Both the position numbers and the translations under genes were made by a program. Below are positions 26,255 through 35,335 of a stretch of DNA of 64,000 bases, piece after piece (the stretch's first letter is position 1; every line of letters starts with the position of its first letter). The DNA comes from Chitinophaga agrisoli (GTDB taxonomy: Bacteria; Bacteroidota; Bacteroidia; Chitinophagales; Chitinophagaceae), in NCBI RefSeq assembly GCF_008386695.1, contig NZ_VUOC01000004.1, forward strand, positions 1,862,327 to 1,926,326, given 5' to 3'. The notes beneath the pieces are model-generated. The model searched no databases and was not told the DNA's origin. It worked only from the letters and a program-made list of their open reading frames with translations.

Positions 26255-27142
26255 ATGATGGCAGATGCACTTTTCCTGAATGAGCTATCCTCCCAACTAT
26301 CTGCAAAATTGGCGGTGAAAATACAGATTAATCAGGCAGAAAGAATACAGGGCGGAGATATTAATGAAACGTACCGGCTGGTAACGAATGAGGGCCCCTG
26401 GTTCCTGAAAGTGAACGATGCGCGGCGCTACCCGGATATGTTTGCCAAGGAGTTCAGCGGGCTTTCCACCCTCCGTAATACCCAAACCTTTGCAGTGCCG
26501 GAACCAGTATGCCATGGCGCTATTTACGGGCGCGCTTTCCTGGTAACCGACTATAAGGAAAAAGGAGGCGCCTCTACGGATTTCTGGGAGGGTTTTGCGG
26601 GTAACCTCATCAAACTGCACCAACATACGCAGGCACATTTTGGCTTTAATGAGTACAATTATATAGGCACGCTTAAACAGTATAATACGCCTTATACTAA
26701 CTGGGCGGTATTTTATGCGTTTAACCGCATTATGCCGCTGGCCAAACAGGCCTATGACCGTTTTCTGCTGGATAAGCCGTTGGTGACGCAGCTGGAGCAG
26801 CTGTGCAAAAAGTTCACCTCTATCTTCCCGGACGAGCGGCCGGCGTTACTGCATGGCGATCTGTGGTCCGGCAATTTTATGGTGGGCCCGGATGGGAAGG
26901 CGTGTATCTATGACCCGGCTGTTTATTACGGTCACCGGGAAATGGACCTGGCGATGACCCGGCTTTTTGGCGGATTTGATACCCGTTTCTATTATGCTTA
27001 CCAGAGCCTGTTCCCCCTGGCCAATGGCTGGCAGGAACGGATAAGCCTTTGTCAGCTATACCCCCTGCTGGCGCATGTGCTGTTGTTTAATGGCGGCAGT
27101 TATGTAGATAGTGTAAAGGAAGTGCTGAAGGAATGGCAATAA
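26255..27142 (+). CDS. Fructosamine kinase family protein
   Basis: A 295-residue protein with the aminoglycoside-phosphotransferase-like kinase fold. It has an N-lobe with GGDINETYRLVTNEGPWFLKVN (ATP-binding Lys), the catalytic HGDLWSGN (Asp and Asn of the APH loop) and the metal-binding IYDPAVYYGHREMDLAM. Fructosamine/ribulosamine kinases phosphorylate sugar adducts on protein lysines and so help remove glycation. Length and motif spacing are normal. The gene converges with the hybrid kinase at 27143 with no spacer between their stop codons. Confidence 0.95.
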   Translation: MMADALFLNELSSQLSAKLAVKIQINQAERIQGGDINETYRLVTNEGPWFLKVNDARRYPDMFAKEFSGLSTLRNTQTFAVPEPVCHGAIYGRAFLVTDYKEKGGASTDFWEGFAGNLIKLHQHTQAHFGFNEYNYIGTLKQYNTPYTNWAVFYAFNRIMPLAKQAYDRFLLDKPLVTQLEQLCKKFTSIFPDERPALLHGDLWSGNFMVGPDGKACIYDPAVYYGHREMDLAMTRLFGGFDTRFYYAYQSLFPLANGWQERISLCQLYPLLAHVLLFNGGSYVDSVKEVLKEWQ

Positions 27143-29215
27143 CTAGTAGTTACTTTCCGGTGTTTTGTTTTTCTGTTCCGCGATAAAGGCGGTCATCTTT
27201 TCAAATTCGTCTTCAATGATCGGGAAAAAGCGGTCCATATCCGCGGCAATCTCCGCATAGAGCGCTTGTATTTTAGGGCCGGCGCTGGCTGCGGGCTCTT
27301 TGAGGGCGTCTTCCATCCCCTGCATCTTTTCGCTTACCCAGGTAAGGCCTACCATGGCAAAATTAGGTTTCAGCTTATGCACCTGGATCTTCAGGCTATC
27401 CAGGTCCAGCTGGCGCACAAAGTTCTCCAGTTTGCATACTTCTCCGCGGATGGTCTTGATAAAGATCTCAAAAAGGTCCGCAGCATAGGCAATATTATTT
27501 TCATACAGGGCACGGAGGTACCTTGCATTCAGTTCCTGGTGGAACTCATAACCATTGATGTGCAGTTCTTCATCTTCCATCAGTAGTCCCGTTTCTTCTT
27601 CGTTGAGGTATTTATTTAAGATCTGTAATAACTGATCCGGCGTATAAGGTTTTGTCAGGATATCTGTGATGCCCGTCATACGTGCCATGGTAGCGGTGCT
27701 TTCCATGGCTACGGCCGTAGTGGCCACTATAGGGGTGGCTACATTGGGCAGTTTCTCATCGGCCCGGATCCTTTTGGTCAGTTCAAACCCATCCATACCT
27801 GGAATGCGGATATCCATGAGCACCAGGTCATAGAGCCTGGTATCCAGGAAATAGATGGCGTCTGGCGCGTTGGTGGCCAGCTGGCATTGTATATTATACT
27901 TTTCCAGCAGGCTGATGATATAGCGGAGGTTCATAGGATTATCCTCTATCACCAGTACCCTGGCCCCGCCAAAGTCTGCCTGTCTACGGCGTTGGCCAAA
28001 AAGCATGCCGGACACCGCCGGTTTGTTTGTGTCAATGAACGGAAGATTAAATGAAAAACAGGTGCTGTAGCCGGGCTGTTCCTCTACGAGGATGTTGCCC
28101 CCCTGCCTTTCTACCAATTGTTTTACGATGGCCAGTCCCAGTCCTGTGCCGCCGTATATTTCCCGGATCTCCTTCTCCGCCTGTTTATAGTTCTGGAAAA
28201 CGAGCTCCAGCTTATCCTTACGGATGCCGATGCCGGTATCGCAGACCCGGAACCTTACCCAAAGTTTATTTTCCTGCCAGCTTTCGAGCTGGGCGGTCAG
28301 GCATATTTCCCCTTCTTTTGTGAATTTGTCCGCATTTCCCAACAAGTTCATGAGGATCTGGTTCAGCAGCGTGTCGTCCCCTACCAGCAGGTGTTGCAAT
28401 TGGGGGTCTACCGTAGCGGAGATCTTAACCGGCCGTTGCCCCATTTTCAGTTCAAAGGTATGCTTTAAAGATTGTATTAACTCGTTGAGGTTAAATTCCC
28501 TTTGGTTCACCTGGAGCTCTCCGGCCTCTATGCGCGAGATATCCAGTATGTCCGTGATCAGGCCCAGCAGTATGCCAGAAGAGTGTTTGAGCGTTTTTAC
28601 ATATTCCACCTGGCGGGGGTCGAGGGTGGTCTCTTCCAGCAGGTGGGCCATCCCGATGATGGCGTTAAGGGGGGTGCGGATCTCGTGGCTCATATTGGCC
28701 AGGAAGTCCTTCTGGGCTTTCTGGGCCTCTTCGGCGTCCTGACGGGCGCGTTCCAGTTCCCGGCGCATGGCATGGTGCCGGGTAACATCCACCACCTGCC
28801 AGATGCTGCCTTTAAATTGGCTACCCTCCAGCAGGGGCATATAATTGACCTCATAGACATGCCCGTTTGAAAAGGGCAGGATCCAGGCAAAATAGGGCTT
28901 ACGCCGGCGGCGGAGCTCCTTCATCTTTTCCTCAAAAGCGGCCGGCTCCTGTACATGGTCACGGAAAAAGCTGATAACAGTGCCATAGGGTTTACCTACG
29001 ACCTCGGACCCACCCGGCCCTATATCGAATGCATTGATTATGATATTATTAGCCCATATAAAACGGTGTTTCCCGTCTGTTACCAGTATACCCGCGCTGG
29101 TATGCTGAAGAAAAGCAGACATGGGCAGGGAAAAAACGCCCTGCGCCTCTAAGTTGGACATATTGGCGCTAACTGCAGGTGTTTTTCGGTGTCGCGTTCT
29201 AACTTTGGCCTTCAT
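27143..29215 (-). CDS. Cytosolic hybrid histidine kinase (PAS-HisKA-HATPase-REC-Hpt)
   Basis: A 690-residue protein with no membrane helices. Domains are: PAS at about 35-145, HisKA at about 165-235 with phospho-His 177 (SHEIRTPLN), HATPase at about 275-395 (N-box LLGNADKF, G1 DTGIG, G2 GGTGLGL), receiver at about 418-535 with phospho-Asp 468 (LMDIRIPGMDG), and Hpt at about 570-680 with phospho-His 613 (VHKLKPNF). It is a complete internal His-Asp-His relay whose final output partner is not adjacent. The signal entering the PAS domain is unknown. Met 19 (29161) is an alternative start. Confidence 0.96.
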   Translation of the reverse strand: MKAKVRTRHRKTPAVSANMSNLEAQGVFSLPMSAFLQHTSAGILVTDGKHRFIWANNIIINAFDIGPGGSEVVGKPYGTVISFFRDHVQEPAAFEEKMKELRRRRKPYFAWILPFSNGHVYEVNYMPLLEGSQFKGSIWQVVDVTRHHAMRRELERARQDAEEAQKAQKDFLANMSHEIRTPLNAIIGMAHLLEETTLDPRQVEYVKTLKHSSGILLGLITDILDISRIEAGELQVNQREFNLNELIQSLKHTFELKMGQRPVKISATVDPQLQHLLVGDDTLLNQILMNLLGNADKFTKEGEICLTAQLESWQENKLWVRFRVCDTGIGIRKDKLELVFQNYKQAEKEIREIYGGTGLGLAIVKQLVERQGGNILVEEQPGYSTCFSFNLPFIDTNKPAVSGMLFGQRRRQADFGGARVLVIEDNPMNLRYIISLLEKYNIQCQLATNAPDAIYFLDTRLYDLVLMDIRIPGMDGFELTKRIRADEKLPNVATPIVATTAVAMESTATMARMTGITDILTKPYTPDQLLQILNKYLNEEETGLLMEDEELHINGYEFHQELNARYLRALYENNIAYAADLFEIFIKTIRGEVCKLENFVRQLDLDSLKIQVHKLKPNFAMVGLTWVSEKMQGMEDALKEPAASAGPKIQALYAEIAADMDRFFPIIEDEFEKMTAFIAEQKNKTPESNY

Positions 29216-29341
29216 GGTGCTATTTTCACGGGAATGGGGAATATGCTTGCACAGCTTTCATAAGACTTACCCTTTTTTACCTCCAGGCAGCATTGATAAT
29301 CAACAAATTTATGAACATTTTTACATTTACAAATAATTAGT

Positions 29342-29349
29342 TACCTTTG
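29342..29349 (+). promoter_or_regulatory. Candidate -7 element (TACCTTTG), distal
   Basis: A perfect TAnnTTTG match 111 bases before the yceD-like ATG. The 29216-29459 spacer has two such elements (see 29412), so the yceD-rpmF-plsX group may have tandem promoters. No -33 TTG fits. Confidence 0.45.
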
Positions 29350-29411
29350 CATCCCTCTAAAAGTGGAGGACTGTTTTGATGAAACGTACCAGGTTTTTTT
29401 CTAAAAGTAAA

Positions 29412-29419
29412 TAACTTTG
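29412..29419 (+). promoter_or_regulatory. Candidate -7 element (TAACTTTG), proximal
   Basis: A second perfect TAnnTTTG match 41 bases before the yceD-like ATG. It lacks a well-placed -33 TTG. Confidence 0.45.
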
Positions 29420-29459
29420 CGCGTTCATCTGACCAAATTGACATCAAATTATAATTCAG

Positions 29460-29996
29460 ATGAAAACACTCCGAGAATTTGATATAGCCTTTGTAGGACT
29501 GAAGCCCGGAGTGCATGCCTTTGAGTACCAAATTACGGATAGTTTTTTTGAAAATTACGGTCCGCAGGATTTTAGTAACTGTAAAGCCACGGTGAAGCTG
29601 CAATTTGACAAGAAAAGCAACTTCTTCATGCTTAAGTTCGAAGTAGGCGGCACAGCTACCGTGAATTGTGACAGATGCGGCGCACCGTTTGAATTGCAGC
29701 TTTGGGATGATTTTGACCAGGTAGTGAAGTTGGTGGAGAACCCGGAGGAACTGCAAGATGATGAGGATCCGGAAGTTACGTATATCTCAAAGACGGACTC
29801 ACACTTTAACGTGGCAGATCTGATCTATGAGTTCATTAACCTGAGTATCCCTATGCAGCGCATCCATCCGGATGACAGCGAAGGAAAAAGCGGGTGTGAT
29901 CCTAAGGTGCTGGAGATGCTGGACCGGATGAACCAGCAGTCGGGGGAAAAGCAGAACCCGATCTGGAAGGACCTGGATAAATTCCGGGAGAACTAA
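29460..29996 (+). CDS. YceD/DUF177 family protein
   Basis: A 178-residue cytoplasmic protein. It has the DUF177 signature with a C-x2-C pair (NCDRCG) in a beta-rich centre, an acidic stretch (EELQDDEDPE) and the ending GCDPKVLEMLDRMN, which is typical of Bacteroidota members. In bacteria and plant plastids YceD proteins are tied to 23S rRNA or large-subunit biogenesis, and the gene nearly always precedes rpmF, as here (75-base gap). It is the first gene of the yceD-rpmF-plsX group. Confidence 0.93.
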   Translation: MKTLREFDIAFVGLKPGVHAFEYQITDSFFENYGPQDFSNCKATVKLQFDKKSNFFMLKFEVGGTATVNCDRCGAPFELQLWDDFDQVVKLVENPEELQDDEDPEVTYISKTDSHFNVADLIYEFINLSIPMQRIHPDDSEGKSGCDPKVLEMLDRMNQQSGEKQNPIWKDLDKFREN

Positions 29997-30071
29997 GGAG
30001 CTAAAAAGGATCTATAACAAAAGGTAATTTTTCCTTTTAATTCAATAAGAGACAATTAAAAATTAAATACA

Positions 30072-30266
30072 ATGCCAAATCCTAAACGCAGACATTCTCA
30101 GCAAAGATCAGCAAAGAGAAGGACGCATTACAAGGCAGTTGCGGATACTTTAAGCACAGATAGCGCAACCGGAGAAGTGCACCTGAGACACCGTGCTCAT
30201 TGGGTAGAAAACAAATTATACTACAAAGGAAAGGTAGTGTTGGAAAAACAAGCCAGCACTAAATAG
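30072..30266 (+). CDS. rpmF: 50S ribosomal protein L32
   Basis: A 64-residue basic protein with the L32 N-terminus (MPNPKRRHSQQRSAKRR) and the LRHRAHW plus YYKGKVVL blocks. It has no Cys, so it is the zinc-free form. L32 is a structural protein of the large ribosomal subunit. It lies between yceD and plsX, a conserved order. Confidence 0.97.
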   Translation: MPNPKRRHSQQRSAKRRTHYKAVADTLSTDSATGEVHLRHRAHWVENKLYYKGKVVLEKQASTK

Positions 30267-30293
30267 TTTTACTTTACTTAGTACCAATAGTTA

Positions 30294-30446
30294 AGTTACG
30301 AATTATCAATTACGAACGCCATTACGAAAGCGTGATCGGAATGATTGCAGCATCCGTAATACACGAAGTTTTAATTGGCATTATACCATGACCTGGTGTG
30401 ATGTTATTATTAACGCTTCGTATTTCGTAATGGGTAATTCGTAGTT
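30294..30446 (+). repeat. Imperfect inverted repeat built of ATTACGAA units
   Basis: The left arm (30294-30333) carries three TACGAA units spaced 12-13 bases. The right arm (30413-30446) carries matching units in reverse orientation, ending in GCGT/ACGC. About 80 bases of unique AT-rich sequence lie between. The element fills most of the 213-base rpmF-plsX spacer. Confidence 0.65.
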
Positions 30447-30479
30447 TTATATATCTTCCCTAAGACAAACTTATGTTAC

Positions 30480-31427
30480 ATGCGAATTGGGCTTGATATG
30501 ATGGGTGGCGATTTTGCCCCCCAGGAAGCAGTAAATGGAGTAAAATTATTCTTAGCAACGGCTGAAGCCAACGCACATTTGGTACTGATAGGAGATGAAC
30601 AGGCAGTTGCGCCCTTACTATCCGCAGCGCAAATAGACCCATCTGCCTATACTATTATCCATGCCTCCGAAGTGATAGGCATGCATGAGCACCCTACCAA
30701 AGCACTCAAAGAAAAACAGCAATCCTCCATTGCTATCGGATTTCATCTTTTAAAGAATGGTAAGATAGACGCATTCATCAGCGCCGGTAACACAGGCGCC
30801 ATGATGGTGGGCACTTTCTATTCCATCAAAGCTATTGACGGCGTGCAACGGCCTACCATCAGCACCCCCCTCCCCAAAGAGGACGGGTCTTATGGCGTGC
30901 TGCTGGACGTAGGCATCAATGCAGACTGTAAACCGGAAAACCTGGTGCAGTTTGCCATACTGGGCTCCCTCTATGCCAAACACATCCTGCAGCGGGAGGA
31001 TCCTAAAGTGGCGCTGCTGAACATAGGTGAAGAGCCAGGCAAGGGCAACCTGCTGGCACAGGCTACCTATCCCCTGCTAAAAGAACACCCGCAGCTAAAC
31101 TTTGTTGGTAACGTAGAAGGCCGCGACCTTTTCCATACCCAGGCCGATGTGGTTGTTTGTGAAGGCTTTACCGGCAACGTAGTGCTGAAACTGGCAGAAT
31201 CGTTCCATGATATTGCTGTAAAACGCAACATCAAGGATGATTACTTTAAACGTTTTGACTTTGAAAGTTATGGCGGCACCCCCGTGCTGGGCGTATCCCA
31301 CCCGGTGATCATCGGGCATGGCATATCCAAAGGCGAGGCGTTTAAAAATATGATCATATTGAGCCAGCAGATGATAGAGAGCAAGCTGATGGACCGGATC
31401 AAGGAGAGCTTTGCTAACGGGAAATGA
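30480..31427 (+). CDS. plsX: Phosphate acyltransferase PlsX
   Basis: A 315-residue protein of standard length. Family motifs include the start RIGLDMMGGDFAP, ISAGNTGAMMVG, the LLDVGINADC segment, NIGEEPGKGN, VEGRDLFH and VVCEGFTGNVVLKLAE. PlsX converts acyl-ACP to acyl-phosphate, the donor for the PlsY glycerol-3-phosphate acyltransferase, at the inner face of the membrane. It follows rpmF after an unusual 213-base spacer holding an inverted repeat. fabH, often the next gene in other bacteria, is absent: a TTAGC array and a terminator follow instead. Confidence 0.97.
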   Translation: MRIGLDMMGGDFAPQEAVNGVKLFLATAEANAHLVLIGDEQAVAPLLSAAQIDPSAYTIIHASEVIGMHEHPTKALKEKQQSSIAIGFHLLKNGKIDAFISAGNTGAMMVGTFYSIKAIDGVQRPTISTPLPKEDGSYGVLLDVGINADCKPENLVQFAILGSLYAKHILQREDPKVALLNIGEEPGKGNLLAQATYPLLKEHPQLNFVGNVEGRDLFHTQADVVVCEGFTGNVVLKLAESFHDIAVKRNIKDDYFKRFDFESYGGTPVLGVSHPVIIGHGISKGEAFKNMIILSQQMIESKLMDRIKESFANGK

Positions 31428-31429
31428 AG

Positions 31430-31461
31430 TTAGCGGTTAGCTATTAGCCGTTAGCTTTAGC
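31430..31461 (+). repeat. TTAGC heptad repeat (five units)
   Basis: TTAGC at 31430, 31437, 31444 and 31451 (seven-base steps) and a fifth at 31457. It starts three bases after the plsX stop codon, mirroring the array at 17381-17406. Confidence 0.88.
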
Positions 31462-31495
31462 ACGAGGCGCCGACCTATTAATTCAAATGATATTA

Positions 31496-31530
31496 AAAAA
31501 AGCGAAGCAGGTGACTGTTTCGCTTTTTTG
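31496..31530 (+). terminator. Bidirectional terminator between plsX and the large kinase
   Basis: AAAAAAGCGAA pairs with TTCGCTTTTTT and an inner CAG/CTG extends the stem. Poly-T tracts occur on both strands, suiting the convergent genes. Confidence 0.88.
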
Positions 31531-31547
31531 TTTTGGTATAGCTGGCA

Positions 31548-34500
31548 TTATTTATTCGTCACCATCAGCGGCAACTTTACAAAGAACGTAGTCCCCACGT
31601 TCAGCCTTGTCTCAAACCATATCTCGCCACGGGCCTGCTCCACAATATTCTTACACATGGCCAGCCCGAGGCCGGTGCCGGAGTTTTTGGTGGTGAAATT
31701 GGGCACAAAGATACGGGACTGTATCTCCGGCGAAATACCTTCGCCATTATCCTGTACGCTTACGATCACCCACTGTTTATCCGCGGTAATGCTCATATGC
31801 ATCACGATATGGCCGGCGCGGCTTTCCGGGATGGCCTGGATGGCATTCTGCAACAGGTTGGTGAACAGGCGGTTCATCTGGGTCTTATCCGCATATACAT
31901 ACCATTGATGCGGCGGTTCCTCGTACAGTATTTCGCAGCCTGGCTGGCCCTGGTACAGGGCGTGCAGGGAATGTACCACTTCGTTGAGCAACAGTACCTC
32001 GTTCACCGCCTCGCCTATACGGGAAAAAGCGGAGAAATCTGAGGCGATGTTGGACAGGTGCTCTATCTGCTCTACCAGCGTATGGGCTACATTGTTAGTA
32101 AGCTCCTTTACGTTAGGGCTGTCATTGCCAACGGCGCGCTGCAGGTATTGTATACTTAGCTTCATGGGCGTTAGCGGGTTCTTGATCTCGTGGGCTACCT
32201 GCCGGGCCATTTCGCGCCAGGCCCCTTCCCTTTCGCTTTTGGCCAGCCGGGCGGCGCTTACTTCCAGCTTACGCACCATTTTGTTGTATTCCTTCACCAG
32301 GGCGCCTATCTCATCATCCTTATCCCATTCTATCTCATCATTACGCTGGCCCAGGTTTACATGGCGCAGCTTTTCCGTTACCAGCGAGAAAGAGCGGGTG
32401 ATGGAATTGGTAATGAGCAATGCCAGCATACCAGCTATAAGGAAGATAAATGCGTTGAAGTTGATAAGCGCTACCAGGAAGTTGGAGATCTGCTGGTTCA
32501 GCTCTGTTTGCGTAGCAAAATAGGGCACGTTCAGGTAGGCAAACACCTCCCCCACCGGGTTACGGAGCGGCACATAACCGGAAAGGTAACGCATACCGCC
32601 TATCTTCTCTTCCTGTATGAACTGGATCCGGTTAAGGCGGAACATATGGAAATAGGCCGTAGGCTGTATCTTGCGGGACAGCAGCCCTTTCTCCGTCATC
32701 AGGGGCTGGGTGCTGACCAGCAGGTTGCCATCCCGGTCATAGATGTTGATATCCAGGGCGCGGTCTTCCGCAATATCGCTGATGGAAGACTGCAGGCCGG
32801 ACTGGAATACGGGATCATACATATCCTCCAGCTCGTTGAACATACGCTGGGTATAGAACTCCTTTTCCACGTCCTGGGCCACCTCGTTCATGGTTTTGCT
32901 AAGGCGCTCCCGGTTCTCGGATTCTGAGCGGTTTATAAAAAAGAGGATGGTCGTCACCCCCAGTATGATAAAAGCAAATACCACCACAAAGATCACCGTG
33001 CCATGCACTTTTCTACGGATACTTACATCCATCAGGGCGCGCAGCGGGCCTATGCGCATACGCGCTTTTACCAGCAGGCCCAGTAGCTTATATATAACGA
33101 TGATGAGCAGGAACAGGCAGAACATCCACGCAAACAGGGTGATGAACTCTATAAAGCTGCGGCTTTCCTTTACCACCATCACCACCTTGTCTTTAGATGC
33201 CTTGTATACCAGTACGGAATGGTGGTTTACGGTCTCTTCGGAAACATCTGTTGCCGGGATATCGCTGGCATAGAGTTTAATGGGGAACGGGAAATCATTG
33301 TTATTGCTTACCAGGATGCCTTTGTCGTAGATCGCATAGGAATAGGCCGCAGCCGATTCTTTTTCCGGATCGCTGAGCTCACCGTCTATCAATAGCTCCG
33401 GATATAACTTCTGCGGATTCACGACTGCCGGCGTTAGCTCATACACCAGGGAGCCGATGATCAAACTATCCTTACGGAATACCTTGTTACCGATATAGCT
33501 ATAGTCGTTAAAACTGCGCTCATTGTAATAGAGATCACCCTCTGTACCTATCTGGTCAGACTCCTGCAGGATGCGGGGATTAAGCGAATAGATGCTGGAG
33601 GTGTCCGAGGTATAGATGGGATACCCGTTCTCATCAAAAAAATAGAAGTCTATTTTAAAACGGCTCAGGTATCCTTTAAAATATTTCTGCTGCAGCTCGT
33701 TCTCCAGCAGATCGCGGGGCAGCTGGCTGGCGCTTTTATGATCCTGGAAGAACAGCTGTATAAGATCATCATGCTCCGCGCTGCGGTTCACATCATTTAG
33801 CAGCATTTCCAGGTAAGGATCACGTTGTTTGGAGAGGTTGATGGCCAGGCGTTCCCGTACGGTGAGCTCTTTTTTATTATTGTAGTATACCAGTACCGCA
33901 GAGGTAGTGATAGTGAGCAGCACCAGCCAGAAAACAAAAGGCACGGTGCCCAGCTTGTTCTCAAAGCGGTGGGTGAACATATCCAGCAGGGCTACATACA
34001 ACAGCAGCCATACCACCATTACGATAAAATAAGGCAGCTCCGGATTGTGGAGGCGGAAGACCAGCCATAACACGCCTACCGCGGCCAGGAAAATATACTT
34101 GGTCCGGTGCCGGAAATGCGTGAGCTCATTCAACAGGAAGTTGATGATCTGCGAAAAGAACAGGAAGCTAAAGGCGATAAAGCCCAATATGATAAAGCCG
34201 GTAACGCTGTATTCGTTGAGGCTGAAGGGGTTGGTCACATCAAAAGAGATCCTGGAGTCTATTACCAGGCTTTGTATGAGCTCTGACAGGAACTGCCCAA
34301 CGATGAACATGAGCAGGCTGGAAAGGCTGATAACGGCCCATAGCTGCCATTTTTCCCGGAGGGGTGGCGCGTTGATGGTCTTTACGTGCTCACGGAAAAA
34401 GAGCAGCATCCAGAAAGTGAGCAGTACATTCAGCAGCAGATCACCCAGGGAGTGGAAGATCTCGTCCTTGGCGTAGATGTAGGGCGTGAAGATATTCAGC

Positions 34501-35327
34501 GCCCGCAGGTTGAACGGGAAAGGATACAGGTAGCTCATGATCCTGAGCGTAAGCACGGTGAACAACAGGAACAGGAACCCGATGAGGGGGTTTTTATTCC
34601 TGGCCAGCAGCGTGGCAAAAAGGTTGATGAAGATAAGCACACAGATACAGCCCAGCACCCGCAGTATTACGCTGAGCAGGTTAGGCGGGCTGGTATCGAG
34701 GGCCGCATCATAATGGAGGTAAAACAGGATGATATCCTTATTGTTAAGCACCGGTATGCCCGGCGGGCGCATATTAATGGTGTATTCCCTGCCCAGGGCG
34801 GGTTTGTCAAAGAAATGATCTACCAGGTAGTCGTTGCTGATAGTATACTCCATCATCACCGGCGCCAGCCCTATCAGATAGCGCTGGTGACCGGCGGGAC
34901 CGGGCACTTTACGGCAAATTTGCTCATAGTAGCCGTTCTTGAGCTTTACAAAACCGGAGCCTTCGCGGAGGGGCACCTGGTCTTCCGGCTGTACCAGGTT
35001 AGTGCTCCAGAACAGCAGCCAGCGGCCGGCGGCGCTGCTATCGTAAGCATATACGGAATAATCCTTGTTATAGATGGACTTCAGCTCTTCCTCGCTGTAG
35101 TTACGGCTGAATATATGGTTCATACGCAGGGAGTCCTGCGTAAGCTCTTCGAACGACTGCTCCCGCTGGTGCAGGCTTTTTTCGAGGCTGCGTTTTACGC
35201 CCTGCGGGGAGGAGTAATAAGACCAATAGTTACTGAACAGGAAGGCGAAGGTGAAAAGCCATGCGGCAATGATCAGCAGGTAGCCGTGCCGGAGGAAAAA
35301 GATCCTTATTTCTTTAATGTCGAGCAT
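31548..35327 (-). CDS. Very large multi-spanning sensor histidine kinase (HAMP-HisKA-HATPase)
   Basis: A 1259-residue membrane kinase. The N-terminal half has a first helix at about 14-36, an extracytoplasmic segment, then a block of several helices (about 215-480), a second large extracytoplasmic domain, and further helices near 690-780 and 940. A HAMP-like linker is followed by HisKA with phospho-His 1046 (AHEIKNPLTPM, the NtrY-type H box) and HATPase (N-box NLLQNAIQAI, GTGLGLAMCKN). It lacks a receiver, and no response regulator is adjacent. The signal is unknown. The NtrY-like kinase core suggests pairing with an NtrC-type or orphan regulator elsewhere. It is separated from mazG by an octamer inverted repeat. 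Confidence 0.93.
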   Translation of the reverse strand: MLDIKEIRIFFLRHGYLLIIAAWLFTFAFLFSNYWSYYSSPQGVKRSLEKSLHQREQSFEELTQDSLRMNHIFSRNYSEEELKSIYNKDYSVYAYDSSAAGRWLLFWSTNLVQPEDQVPLREGSGFVKLKNGYYEQICRKVPGPAGHQRYLIGLAPVMMEYTISNDYLVDHFFDKPALGREYTINMRPPGIPVLNNKDIILFYLHYDAALDTSPPNLLSVILRVLGCICVLIFINLFATLLARNKNPLIGFLFLLFTVLTLRIMSYLYPFPFNLRALNIFTPYIYAKDEIFHSLGDLLLNVLLTFWMLLFFREHVKTINAPPLREKWQLWAVISLSSLLMFIVGQFLSELIQSLVIDSRISFDVTNPFSLNEYSVTGFIILGFIAFSFLFFSQIINFLLNELTHFRHRTKYIFLAAVGVLWLVFRLHNPELPYFIVMVVWLLLYVALLDMFTHRFENKLGTVPFVFWLVLLTITTSAVLVYYNNKKELTVRERLAINLSKQRDPYLEMLLNDVNRSAEHDDLIQLFFQDHKSASQLPRDLLENELQQKYFKGYLSRFKIDFYFFDENGYPIYTSDTSSIYSLNPRILQESDQIGTEGDLYYNERSFNDYSYIGNKVFRKDSLIIGSLVYELTPAVVNPQKLYPELLIDGELSDPEKESAAAYSYAIYDKGILVSNNNDFPFPIKLYASDIPATDVSEETVNHHSVLVYKASKDKVVMVVKESRSFIEFITLFAWMFCLFLLIIVIYKLLGLLVKARMRIGPLRALMDVSIRRKVHGTVIFVVVFAFIILGVTTILFFINRSESENRERLSKTMNEVAQDVEKEFYTQRMFNELEDMYDPVFQSGLQSSISDIAEDRALDINIYDRDGNLLVSTQPLMTEKGLLSRKIQPTAYFHMFRLNRIQFIQEEKIGGMRYLSGYVPLRNPVGEVFAYLNVPYFATQTELNQQISNFLVALINFNAFIFLIAGMLALLITNSITRSFSLVTEKLRHVNLGQRNDEIEWDKDDEIGALVKEYNKMVRKLEVSAARLAKSEREGAWREMARQVAHEIKNPLTPMKLSIQYLQRAVGNDSPNVKELTNNVAHTLVEQIEHLSNIASDFSAFSRIGEAVNEVLLLNEVVHSLHALYQGQPGCEILYEEPPHQWYVYADKTQMNRLFTNLLQNAIQAIPESRAGHIVMHMSITADKQWVIVSVQDNGEGISPEIQSRIFVPNFTTKNSGTGLGLAMCKNIVEQARGEIWFETRLNVGTTFFVKLPLMVTNK

Positions 35328-35335
35328 TAATTCTT

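Noticed and set aside
34386-35330. A 314-codon frame antisense to the large membrane kinase
   Set aside because: It is a shadow of the membrane-kinase coding sequence with no independent start signals or family features.
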